From: Phycisphaeraceae bacterium
GTDB lineage: Bacteria > Planctomycetota > Phycisphaerae > Phycisphaerales > UBA1924
Assembly (NCBI GenBank): GCA_020639195.1
Contig: JACKHB010000004.1
Location: 124,001 to 188,000, forward strand
Length of the DNA: 64,000 nt
Direction: 5' to 3'
Shown here: piece after piece, positions 7,990-15,828 of the stretch
How positions within the stretch are numbered: position 1 is the stretch's first letter
Layout: every line of letters begins with the position of its first letter
Translations under genes and position numbers: made by a program
Notes under the pieces: model-generated
Seen by the model: the letters and a program-made list of their open reading frames with translations, nothing else
Databases searched by the model: none
What the model was told of the DNA's origin: nothing

Positions 7990-10977
7990 ATGAGCACGCG
8001 TCGATTTGTGGCGGGTGTGGCCTTGGCGTTCGTTGGAGCGAACGCCTTGGCCCAGGAAAATATCGTCGAACCCGTAATTCACGAGGCACCGGCACCCGCC
8101 ATGAGGGGCGGAAGCACCGGGCTCGTTTACCCCGAGTTCGTCACTTGGGAAGACGTGGAGCGGGCTCGGATCGCGCGGGCGGGCAGGCACACCCCACGAG
8201 CACCAGATCCGAACCCCATCAGCCCGTGGCTGGCCCGGGGCGTCATGTACGAGAATCCGCAGGAGATCGCCGCGATTCGCCAGCGGATCGCGGACTTTGA
8301 GGCCGAAGCGAGGGCGGCGATCGCCGCGGGCCGGGAGCCTCCGAAGTATTGGGATCCGTACGACCCAAAGACGCAGCAGTGGGACCCGAGCGATCCGTTC
8401 GCCCCACCGTCGGGAATTCCGTCGTTCCAGGGCATGACCGGAGCGGGCTTTGGCCGGACGATCGTGCCGCCGACGCAAGGCGACGGAAAGCCAGACGGCC
8501 CCGGAGCCTCTCCCGGCCGCACGCTGGGTCTTCCGAACGGCGATCCGGCCGGCGGAACCGGCGTCTCCGCGCCGACGCAGTATCTCGGATGGCAGGGGGA
8601 AGACGACACGTGGCGTCCGTCGGATTCGACGTGCGCCGTGGGTCCCGCGCATGTCGGAATGGTGATCAATTGCGAGATCGCCTTCTACACCAAGGATGGC
8701 ACCCAGGACTACTTCGCCAATGCCGAGGACTTTTTCTCCACCGCCCCGGCCGGAAGCGACCTGTTTGACCCGAAGATCGCCTTCGACCCGCACAACGGTC
8801 ATTGGCTCATGGTCTTTCTGAACGGCCGCCGCCTCGCGCAAACGTACTATGCGCTGGCGATCAGCGTGAACAGCGATCCCAACGCCGGGTGGTGGGTGTA
8901 CTACCTGCGCTCGGACGTTGACGGCAGCACCGACACGGCTTTGTGGGCCGACTTCCCGGGACTCGGTTTCGATTCGGGTTCGGCCGTGAACGGCACTGGA
9001 GGCGGCGCGGTCTACATCACGACGAACCAGTACACCGCCGGCGATTCTTTCCAGTACGCCAAGCTCCGAGTGCTGCCCAAGCATCAGCTCTACGCCGGTG
9101 CCGGTGTGAGTTGGTGGGACTTCTGGAACATGACCAATCCTAACGACAGCTCCAAGGTCTTCGCGATCAAGCCGGCGATGACGTACAGCGGCGTCACGAG
9201 CGGCGGCAATCCCGTCGAGTACTTGCTCAACACCAAGTCGGGAGGAGCAGCCTTCATTACTCGCTGGCGCCTGACCGATCCGCTGGCGTCCGGCCCAACG
9301 CTCGCCAGTGCGAATATCAACACCAATACATACACGGCGCCGCCCAACGCGCGTCAGTCCGGCGGCGGAACAACGCTGCTCATCGACACAGGCGATTGCC
9401 GCACGCAAGACGTGCAGTATCGCTTCAGCAACGTGTACATGGGCTGCGGCGACTCAGACGACTGGGGAGACCCCACCAACGTCGAGGCGACGATTCGGCT
9501 CTTCAATATCAGTGCGCTGGCGGCCACCATTAACTATCAGGCGGAGTTCGGCGCCAACGACGCCTGGTACTCGTTCCCGGCGATCAAGGTCGATGCGGAC
9601 AGCGACGCGACGGTGATCTTCAGCTATTCGAATCTCACACAGTTCCCCGGCTCTCGCATCACGGGGCGGCTCAGCACGGATACGGCGTTCCAGGGCAGCG
9701 CTCAGGTGCGGGCTGGCGACGCAACGTACAACCCCACGACCGACTCGGTGGAACGATGGGGAGACTACAACGGCTTGGGCGTGGATTGCGCGGGCGACAT
9801 GCGTGGTGTCTGGACGATCGCTCAGTTCGCCGATACCGGCACGCAGTGGGGCACGTGGATCCAGGGTTCGAGCTTTGGCGAGCAGAACGTCCTTCACCTG
9901 CAGGACCAGGGCACCAGCGGCTTCCTCTCCAGCGACACGCTGGGCGACTACACCTGGGAGCTGACCAGCTTCGACTGGTCGGGTGTAGCCATCTACAACC
10001 AAATCGGCGGCAACAACAACGTGGCCTGCTACGACGAGTGCCCATACGGCACGGCGTACCAGAACTCGACGTTCGGGGTCGACATCCGCGATTTCGTGGT
10101 CGCCAACGGCACCACCAATGGCAACGAGTTCCACCACGCACGGGTGACGTGGGTCTCCGGTCCCACGGGATACCGCATCGAAGCTCGGAACAACTCGATC
10201 GATGCAAGCGTTGGCACCAGCATCGTCGGGAATTTCGTGGGCACCGAACTGCTGGATCTCTACGAGGTCTCGTTCACCTCGGGGAAGACCTATGCCGTGA
10301 CGGTTGACCCGGTCTCAGCCACTGCCGACCTGAACATCTATCTGTTCCGGGGCTCTCGTCTCAATGGTCGGCGCGCGGACAACGACGGCGCCGCGCAGAG
10401 CACCACAGGCGGTCTCACCGAGACGCTGGTCTTCACCGCTGGAGAATCGAGCCTCCACGGCATCGCCGTGATGAACGAGAACTTCGCCAACACCGACTAC
10501 ACCTTCAAGACGTGGCTCAAGCCGGTCATCAATGCGATCGGCAACGCGACGATTCCCGCCGGCGTCCCCTACACCGGTCCAACGCCCTCCCTCTCCGAGG
10601 GCACCACACCGGTGACCTGGTCGCTGGTGACTGGTCCCGCGGGCATGACGATCAATGCCACTACGGGTGTGGTGTCTTGGCCCGTGCCGGTCCCGCCCGC
10701 CCATGCTGTCACTATCCGCGCCACCAATCCCGCCGGCTTCGACGATGAGTCGTGGACGCTGACGGTCAACCCCCCGGCGTGCGACGGGAACCCGGCGTGT
10801 CCGGCCGACATCTTCCCCGGCCCATTCGGTGACGGCGTCCTCGACGGCAACGACTTCTTCAAGTTCCTCGACTGGTTCGCGACCGGCGATCGGTGCGCGG
10901 ACCTTGCGGCTCCGTTCGGCACGCTCGACGGCAACGACTTCTTCCGATATCTGGACCTGTTCGCCGCCGGTTGCTGA
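7990..10977 (+). CDS. Large secreted protein with Ig-like and dockerin-like C-terminus
   Basis: A signal peptide (MSTRRFVAGVALAFVGANALA, cleaved before QE) begins this 995-aa protein. Residues about 150-660 form a long region rich in Trp, Asp and Asn, such as PEYLLNTKSGG-type strands and FDPKIAFDPHNGHWLMVFLNG, like beta-propeller or BNR-like surface proteins seen in planctomycetes. Near 840-930 is a putative Ig-like (He_PIG-type) domain with GVPYTGPTPSLSEG and GPAGMTINATTGVVSW. The tail has two copies of an EF-hand-like block, VLDGNDFFKFLDWFATG and TLDGNDFFRYLDLFAAG, and ends in Cys; this is a dockerin-like anchor style common in Phycisphaerae. Enzymatic activity is not evident. ATG at 7990 follows GAGG at 7978-7981. 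Confidence 0.8.
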   Translation: MSTRRFVAGVALAFVGANALAQENIVEPVIHEAPAPAMRGGSTGLVYPEFVTWEDVERARIARAGRHTPRAPDPNPISPWLARGVMYENPQEIAAIRQRIADFEAEARAAIAAGREPPKYWDPYDPKTQQWDPSDPFAPPSGIPSFQGMTGAGFGRTIVPPTQGDGKPDGPGASPGRTLGLPNGDPAGGTGVSAPTQYLGWQGEDDTWRPSDSTCAVGPAHVGMVINCEIAFYTKDGTQDYFANAEDFFSTAPAGSDLFDPKIAFDPHNGHWLMVFLNGRRLAQTYYALAISVNSDPNAGWWVYYLRSDVDGSTDTALWADFPGLGFDSGSAVNGTGGGAVYITTNQYTAGDSFQYAKLRVLPKHQLYAGAGVSWWDFWNMTNPNDSSKVFAIKPAMTYSGVTSGGNPVEYLLNTKSGGAAFITRWRLTDPLASGPTLASANINTNTYTAPPNARQSGGGTTLLIDTGDCRTQDVQYRFSNVYMGCGDSDDWGDPTNVEATIRLFNISALAATINYQAEFGANDAWYSFPAIKVDADSDATVIFSYSNLTQFPGSRITGRLSTDTAFQGSAQVRAGDATYNPTTDSVERWGDYNGLGVDCAGDMRGVWTIAQFADTGTQWGTWIQGSSFGEQNVLHLQDQGTSGFLSSDTLGDYTWELTSFDWSGVAIYNQIGGNNNVACYDECPYGTAYQNSTFGVDIRDFVVANGTTNGNEFHHARVTWVSGPTGYRIEARNNSIDASVGTSIVGNFVGTELLDLYEVSFTSGKTYAVTVDPVSATADLNIYLFRGSRLNGRRADNDGAAQSTTGGLTETLVFTAGESSLHGIAVMNENFANTDYTFKTWLKPVINAIGNATIPAGVPYTGPTPSLSEGTTPVTWSLVTGPAGMTINATTGVVSWPVPVPPAHAVTIRATNPAGFDDESWTLTVNPPACDGNPACPADIFPGPFGDGVLDGNDFFKFLDWFATGDRCADLAAPFGTLDGNDFFRYLDLFAAGC

Positions 10978-11002
10978 CGTCAGGCCGATCCTTGTGAGAG
11001 TT

Positions 11003-11031
11003 CCCGCCCCGGCCGTCCGGGGCGGGCTTTT
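11003..11031 (+). terminator. Rho-independent terminator between convergent genes, now beside the IS
   Basis: A perfect 10-bp stem (CCCGCCCCGG / CCGGGGCGGG, 11003-11012 and 11017-11026) with a 4-base loop is followed by CTTTT. It sits 25 bp after the stop of the secreted-protein gene. The T-run is part of the target sequence duplicated by the IS, so before the insertion the hairpin stood directly between this gene and the convergent aspartoacylase-like gene. Confidence 0.85.
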
Positions 11032-11035
11032 CATT
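11028..11035. repeat. 8-bp target-site duplication, left copy
   Basis: TTTTCATT directly abuts the left inverted repeat of the ISL3 element and is repeated exactly at 12372-12379. The first four T are the T-run of the preceding terminator. Confidence 0.9.
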
Positions 11036-12371
11036 GGTTCATCCGGCATTTCCGGGGAAGGCAGCCCGGATCTTGAGGAAGAAGTAGTGGTCGTCGCGGA
11101 AGCCGTAGGCCATGCGTTTGATGACCTTGATCTTGTTGTTGATTCCCTCCAGGAGGCTGGTGTGCAGGGGGAAAGCGCAGTGGCTCAGGATGCCGTGCAG
11201 GTAGGGCTTGAGCCGCTTGGCGAAGCGGCGCAGCGGCTCGATCCGGCTTCGGACCGCGTGGCCGTACCACTGCTTCCAGTGCCGCAGGGCGTGCCCGCGT
11301 GAGCGGAAGTCCCACAGGTGCCGGAGTTCGTCCCGCAGCACGTACACGGTCAAGAGGGCCCGGTTGGCCTTGAGCAGCTCGTCCAGGCGCACGCGGTCCT
11401 CGGGCCGCGGGATGTTCTCCCGGTTGCGCAGCAGCAGCCAGCGGGCGCTCTTGACCACGTGGCGTGCGGGCTTGTCGCCCCGCAGGCGGTTGGCCTCGTC
11501 CACCCGCACACGGTCGATCACCTCCCGGCCGTACTTGGCCACGACATGGAACAGGTCGAAGACCACCTCCGCGCGGGGGCAGTTGGCCCGCACCTCCAGC
11601 TCGTGGGCGCTGTTCATGTCCATGGCCACGGCCAGGACCGTCGCGCACCGATGAGCCCCGAGCATCTCGAAGAAGGGCCGCAGGCTCCCGCGGTCGCGGC
11701 CCCTGCCCACCCACAGCACCCGCTTGCAGGCCGGGTCGATGATGACCGTGGCGTAGCGGTGGCCCTTGTGGATGGCGAACTCATCCATGGCCAGCAGCGT
11801 CAGGCCCTCCAGGTCGGGCTCGCCCAGCGTCCGCTCCAGATGGGCCTTGTCGATCGCCTTGACCGCGTCCCAGCCCAGGTCGAAGAACTCGGCCGCGTGC
11901 TTGATCGGCAGCACCTTGCACAGCCGGGCCACGCTCTCGGCCAGACGCGTGGTCACCCGTGCATACGGCGCCAGCCACGACAGCCGCTCGAGCGACGGCC
12001 CGCACGCCGGGCACTTGACGCGGCAGCGGTGCACCAAGAGGTGCGTGTCGGCGTCGAACACCGAGAGGTCACGCACCCAGCGCTCGGTGCGGTCGTGGAT
12101 GTGCGGGCACTCCTGGCCGCAGCGGTCGCAGACCTTGATCCGATCGGGCCGCGGGTGCAGCTCGATCCACACCTGCGGCCGCGGCCCCTTGTCCCCCGCC
12201 TCGAATCGCTGAACCAGACCGGCTCGGTACCCCTCCCACACTCCGAGCCGGCCGATAGACTCGGCCTCGGGCACGGCGGTCTCCTTGTGCTTGATGCGTC
12301 CAACACCAAGCTACTCAGGAACCGCCTGCCCTTCTCCGAACCGCCACCACCCCGCAAATACCGGAAGAACC
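11036..12371 (-). mobile_element. ISL3-family insertion sequence, 1336 bp, complete
   Basis: The ends are imperfect inverted repeats of 22 bp with 19 matches: 11036-11057 (GGTTCATCCGGCATTTCCGG...) and the complement of 12350-12371 (GGTTCTTCCGGTATTTGCGG...). Both are flanked by the same 8 bp, TTTTCATT, at 11028-11035 and 12372-12379. Eight-base target duplications are typical of ISL3 elements. A single transposase gene fills the element; its stop lies inside the left repeat. The intact ends, duplication and reading frame point to a fairly recent insertion. No passenger gene is present. Confidence 0.95.
11039..12274 (-). CDS. ISL3-family transposase
   Basis: The 411-aa transposase has an N-terminal zinc-ribbon-like part (VCDRCGQEC ... 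HRCRVKCPACG), a helix-turn-helix region near 130-150 (IKHAAEFFDLGWDAVKAID), and a DDE-type catalytic domain with LLAMDEFAIHKGHRYATVI, AVAMDMNSAHE and, near the end, the Glu in TSLLEGINNKIKVIKRMAYG. The last motif and FRDDHYFFLKI are characteristic of ISL3 transposases. Start: GTG at 12274 with AAGGAG just upstream. The frame is uninterrupted, so the element may be active. Confidence 0.95.
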   Translation of the reverse strand: MPEAESIGRLGVWEGYRAGLVQRFEAGDKGPRPQVWIELHPRPDRIKVCDRCGQECPHIHDRTERWVRDLSVFDADTHLLVHRCRVKCPACGPSLERLSWLAPYARVTTRLAESVARLCKVLPIKHAAEFFDLGWDAVKAIDKAHLERTLGEPDLEGLTLLAMDEFAIHKGHRYATVIIDPACKRVLWVGRGRDRGSLRPFFEMLGAHRCATVLAVAMDMNSAHELEVRANCPRAEVVFDLFHVVAKYGREVIDRVRVDEANRLRGDKPARHVVKSARWLLLRNRENIPRPEDRVRLDELLKANRALLTVYVLRDELRHLWDFRSRGHALRHWKQWYGHAVRSRIEPLRRFAKRLKPYLHGILSHCAFPLHTSLLEGINNKIKVIKRMAYGFRDDHYFFLKIRAAFPGNAG

Positions 12372-12379
12372 TTTTCATT
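12372..12379. repeat. 8-bp target-site duplication, right copy
   Basis: TTTTCATT abuts the right inverted repeat. The TCA inside it (12375-12377) is the complement of the TGA stop codon of the aspartoacylase-like gene, so the duplication kept that gene intact. Confidence 0.9.
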
Positions 12380-13685
12380 TGGCGGCTCGATCCAATCGCC
12401 GTCGTTCCACGATCCAGACCTCCTCTTCTTTGGATGCTGGGGCGTCGGGAGTGCGCCGCCAGGGTCGGGTCGCGGCTCGCCCGAGAGTGGCGAGAGAGAA
12501 CCCCGCCGCGCGAAGCCAGCGAACCGGCGCCGACCGAACGGCGGCGTCGCTCCCCGCAAGAACGCGGTATCCCAGCAAGTGGAATACCTCTCGCTTGAGC
12601 ACGACCGCAATGCGAGGAGAGACTCGCAGCGCCCCCGCTCGTCCCGGGATCGCGGACACCCCGGGGGCGATCGCGGGGAGCATGCGGTGGATGAACTCCC
12701 GCCGGCGAAGCCACGCCGAGAGCGCGAGCCAGACGCGGCTGACCCGGGTTGCGACGAACACGGCGTCGTCACCGATCTTTCGTTCGGCCTGCCGATTGGG
12801 CATGATGGCCACGCCCGTGATCGGCGACTTCAACGCGACGCCGTGCTGGATCGCCAGTGTTGTCCTGCGCCGCCGAACCGGCCCAAAGGCCTCAACCCCC
12901 AAGGGAATGGTGAGAGCCGGATCGACAACTGCGAGTCGGAATCGAATGTCGAACACGGAACCGGCTCGCCTGCTGGTGTTGACGTGGTCCGCGCCGCGAA
13001 GCTCGACGCGCTCGTGCGGAGACAGCGACACCATCTCGGCCCGTGCCATGACGAGGCGAACGGCATTGGAGAGAACCTCGACTGATAATGGCGCTTGGTG
13101 CTCTCCGCCCTCGATGACCATCGCGGGAATTCCCAGCGCGGAACAAAGGTGGTCGAAGAACAATCCTTGCAGGCACTCTTCGAGTCCAACAAGCATGGGC
13201 AGGCCCGTCGCCCGGGCGAGCCTGCGCACTGGCAGGGTGTCCTCAAACGCAACAAAGGGAAGTGAGGGCGCGCTCGTGGTGTGTAGATCAATGAGGATGA
13301 CAGGACCCCGAGCCAGCCGTCGTTCGGCGGCGACCAGCTGAAGAAGTTCGCGCGCTTCGACCTGCTCGACGCTCGGTGGCCCGTTTCTTCGCTCGAGTCT
13401 CTCCCGCGTAAAGGCACGATTCAGATCTTCATCGACGTACCGCGCCGTCGAAGGCGCCCGCGTGTGGCCGCGGATTGCCACAAACCGTCCGGCGAAGGAA
13501 TCTCGCCGGTCACAAAGCCATGCGTGCACGCGCCGGGCCGCGGCAAGCCCGGCGGGCTCATTCGCATGCAGCGCTCCAACGACCAGCATCGTCGGTCCGG
13601 GACGCTTGCCGTCGATCTGTGCGACCACCCGCTGGGCCGGAGCATCCCGCCCGTCCTGGGACGGATCGGACTCAGACCGCGCCAT
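12375..13685 (-). CDS. Succinylglutamate desuccinylase / aspartoacylase family protein
   Basis: This M14-like zinc carboxypeptidase-fold amidase (436 aa) shows the AstE/AspA zinc signature: GALHANEPAG near 37-46 (His and Glu ligands) and DLHTT near 134 (second His), with DEDLNRAF carrying the substrate-binding Asn-Arg pair and IEGGEHQ as the catalytic Glu region. Family members cleave N-acyl amino acids or modify glutamate-containing compounds; the substrate here is unknown. The C-terminal about 120 residues are basic and not typical of AstE. The start ATG at 13685 overlaps the end of the upstream GCS2-CBS gene by 14 bp, so the two are co-translated. Its stop codon lies inside the IS target duplication. 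Confidence 0.8.
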   Translation of the reverse strand: MARSESDPSQDGRDAPAQRVVAQIDGKRPGPTMLVVGALHANEPAGLAAARRVHAWLCDRRDSFAGRFVAIRGHTRAPSTARYVDEDLNRAFTRERLERRNGPPSVEQVEARELLQLVAAERRLARGPVILIDLHTTSAPSLPFVAFEDTLPVRRLARATGLPMLVGLEECLQGLFFDHLCSALGIPAMVIEGGEHQAPLSVEVLSNAVRLVMARAEMVSLSPHERVELRGADHVNTSRRAGSVFDIRFRLAVVDPALTIPLGVEAFGPVRRRRTTLAIQHGVALKSPITGVAIMPNRQAERKIGDDAVFVATRVSRVWLALSAWLRRREFIHRMLPAIAPGVSAIPGRAGALRVSPRIAVVLKREVFHLLGYRVLAGSDAAVRSAPVRWLRAAGFSLATLGRAATRPWRRTPDAPASKEEEVWIVERRRLDRAAK

Positions 13686-15564
13686 GGCCACCCGCGGACG
13701 ATGTACCGAGACCCAGCGCCTCGATGTCTACCCGGGTCAGGACTCCCTGCAATCGCTCATCGCACAGGACGGCGACGCATGAAAGGCCGCTCTGGCCTAC
13801 CCGCGCCGCGGCCTCTGAGAGAGACGTTGCCGGATCGACGGTCGGCACTCCCTGTCGCATCACATCGGCCACGGCACGATCGCGCGGATCGTTCTGCTCC
13901 AGATCCGACCGAAGGACAACCCCGATGAGCCGATGGTCGTCGTCCTCCACCATAATGTGGTGGATGTTTCGCCACGTCATCATCTCAAACGCCATCCGGG
14001 CCAAGTCGTCCGGCCGCACCGTAATGAGCGCCGGGGACATGACCTGACCCGCCCGAGCCTTCGTCGGATTCGAGACACGCGAGGCACATGCGGGCGCGAG
14101 CGGCCAGCGCGACACCGGCTCGCCAGACGCCTGCATTGTGATGGTGGAGTCGGCGATCGCCGCGAGATGGCCCGCGAACGGTCGCCCGCGGGTCATGTTC
14201 CGAAGGGACGAGAGCGTCCATTGTGATCCGGTGTGTCCTGAGGTGACGCGATCGACAATCACTTGGAGGCAGGCTTCCGCGTCAGCACCGTTGACTCCCG
14301 CGTCAATGAGGCCTTCACGGGCCACCGGGATTAGGTCATCCAGGATGAGCCGGTCCGCGGCCACAAAGCTTCCGTCGAGCCACCGGAAGCGGGTCGCGAG
14401 TCCAACCCTCGCAGCGGCGACGAAGTTGCTGGCGACGTCTTCAAAGTGGACGCTTGTTCGCACATCGCCCCATCGTCTTATGCCACCGAGCACCATTCCC
14501 ACCCAGAACGCGGCGTTGGCGACCTCGTCCCGCACCGAAGGGCCTGCGGCAAGCACGCGATTCTCGATTCGCAGGTGGGGCACCCCATCGGTGACGCCGT
14601 AGCAGGCCCTGTTCCATCGGTACACCGTGGAGTTGTGCATCCCGAGCGCTCGCAATCGCGGCACGCGGCCCGCGGCGAGTTCTGCCAGAGCATCCTCGTG
14701 GGACTCATCCAGGCACAGAGATCGGAGACGCGAGAGATCCTCGCGATACAGGTCCAGGATCGAATCCACCCAGCCCTCTCCGAAACGAACACGGGCGGCC
14801 TCGTCGCGGCGCTGGTCTTCCGGGCGTCGCGTGTCGATCGACTGGACGAACACCGCAATCCGCGTCTCGTGCCAGAGCCTTCGACCCAGGAGGAGCGGAG
14901 AGTTCCCGCTCGCTGCCAGGAGCGGGGCCGCGACCAATTGCGCCACGTTGTACGCCGTGGCGAATTCGTCGGGTGTGACCTGGAGGTGCACCTGAAAACT
15001 CGTGTTCACGCTCTCGAGCATGATCGAGTCGTGTCTCACCGAGAGATCGTCGACGCCACGCAGGTGCAACGCGTGCGCCCCGCCTCGGAGCTCTGTGAGC
15101 CTTCGGTTCAGCTCGAAATACCGGGGCCGCGGGGTCAGGTTTTCGAGCCCAAGGTGCTCGATTGCGATCGTGGGCACGATGCCGACGAGGATCGGTTCGG
15201 CGTTCTCTCGCAGCGCCGCGAGCCGAACCTGGGCGAGCGCACGATCCAGATCTTGGTGCAATCTCGAGAAGCACTCGCCACCGAGCACCAGGGGGTCGCA
15301 ATTGATCTCGAGATTGAATCGGGCAAGTTCGCACACGACATGCGGATCGCCGACCGCCTCGATCACACGGTCGGCGACCGGGGCGGGCTCTCGATCGGGC
15401 CCGACGAGGCTCAGTTCCTGTTCGGCACCGATGCGGCGGACGCCGGACTCGAAAGCGCCCTGATCGAGCATCCTCTCGAGCGCGAGCAAGTCTCCGAGAA
15501 CCCGCTTCTGGAATCGGCGGCGAGAATCGCCATCTCCGCGCTCACTGACCGCTTGGGTTCCCAT
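13672..15564 (-). CDS. GCS2-family carboxylate-amine ligase fused to two CBS domains
   Basis: Residues about 20-420 resemble glutamate-cysteine ligase family 2 (YbdK/GCS2 type): RIGAEQELSLVG, ARFNLEINCDPL, HDSIMLESVNTSFQVHLQV and RIENRVLAAGPSVRDEVANAAFW. Such enzymes use ATP to join a carboxylate to an amine. Residues about 500-620 form a CBS pair: VMSPALITVRPDDLARMAFEMM ... and VADVMRQGVPTVDPATSLSEAA ..., which usually bind adenine nucleotides and regulate the attached enzyme. The start ATG at 15564 (MGTQAVSE) is chosen over an upstream GTG that would add an uncharged leader without family similarity. It overlaps the aspartoacylase-like gene downstream, which may act on the same product. Confidence 0.8.
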   Translation of the reverse strand: MGTQAVSERGDGDSRRRFQKRVLGDLLALERMLDQGAFESGVRRIGAEQELSLVGPDREPAPVADRVIEAVGDPHVVCELARFNLEINCDPLVLGGECFSRLHQDLDRALAQVRLAALRENAEPILVGIVPTIAIEHLGLENLTPRPRYFELNRRLTELRGGAHALHLRGVDDLSVRHDSIMLESVNTSFQVHLQVTPDEFATAYNVAQLVAAPLLAASGNSPLLLGRRLWHETRIAVFVQSIDTRRPEDQRRDEAARVRFGEGWVDSILDLYREDLSRLRSLCLDESHEDALAELAAGRVPRLRALGMHNSTVYRWNRACYGVTDGVPHLRIENRVLAAGPSVRDEVANAAFWVGMVLGGIRRWGDVRTSVHFEDVASNFVAAARVGLATRFRWLDGSFVAADRLILDDLIPVAREGLIDAGVNGADAEACLQVIVDRVTSGHTGSQWTLSSLRNMTRGRPFAGHLAAIADSTITMQASGEPVSRWPLAPACASRVSNPTKARAGQVMSPALITVRPDDLARMAFEMMTWRNIHHIMVEDDDHRLIGVVLRSDLEQNDPRDRAVADVMRQGVPTVDPATSLSEAAARVGQSGLSCVAVLCDERLQGVLTRVDIEALGLGTSSAGGHGAV

Positions 15565-15672
15565 CTCGGTCGGGATTGTCGCAGGTCTGGACCGGGCGCT
15601 CAAGAAACAGGCGGTGTCGAGTGCTTGCCCCGAGCGGAACACCAGGCCCGGAGCCGCGCGCTCCGCTCAAAG

Positions 15673-15743
15673 CAGGGGATCTAGGATTCGAACCTAGACT
15701 AACTGATCCAGAGTCAGTCGTGCTACCGTTACACCAATCCCCT
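15673..15743 (-). tRNA. tRNA-Gln (anticodon CUG)
   Basis: The 71-nt sequence folds as a cloverleaf: acceptor AGGGGAT/ATCCCCT, D-stem GTG/CAC, anticodon stem ACTGA/TCAGT with loop CTCTGGA (anticodon CTG at 15709-15711), T-stem CTAGG/CCTAG with loop TTCGAAT, and discriminator G. The A1-U72 pair and G73 agree with bacterial glutamine tRNAs. CCA is not encoded. Confidence 0.95.
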
Positions 15744-15757
15744 GTGAATCGCCGCCA

Positions 15758-15785
15758 ATCCTAGGCGAGCGGTCTGCAGCGGCAA
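15758..15785 (-). promoter_or_regulatory. Candidate sigma70-type promoter of the tRNA-Gln gene
   Basis: On the minus strand TTGCCG (15780-15785) and TAGGAT (15758-15763) are separated by 16 bp, with the -10 box ending 14 bp before the tRNA. Each box matches consensus at four of six bases. The placement fits a short tRNA leader; no experiment supports it. Confidence 0.4.
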
Positions 15786-15828
15786 GAGACCCCGCGACGC
15801 GTGCGCCCCCCACCGGTACGCTGTGGGC

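Noticed and set aside
11036..12371. Composite transposon or cargo island around the ISL3 element
   Set aside because: Only one copy of the element is present and its 8-bp duplication brackets nothing else.
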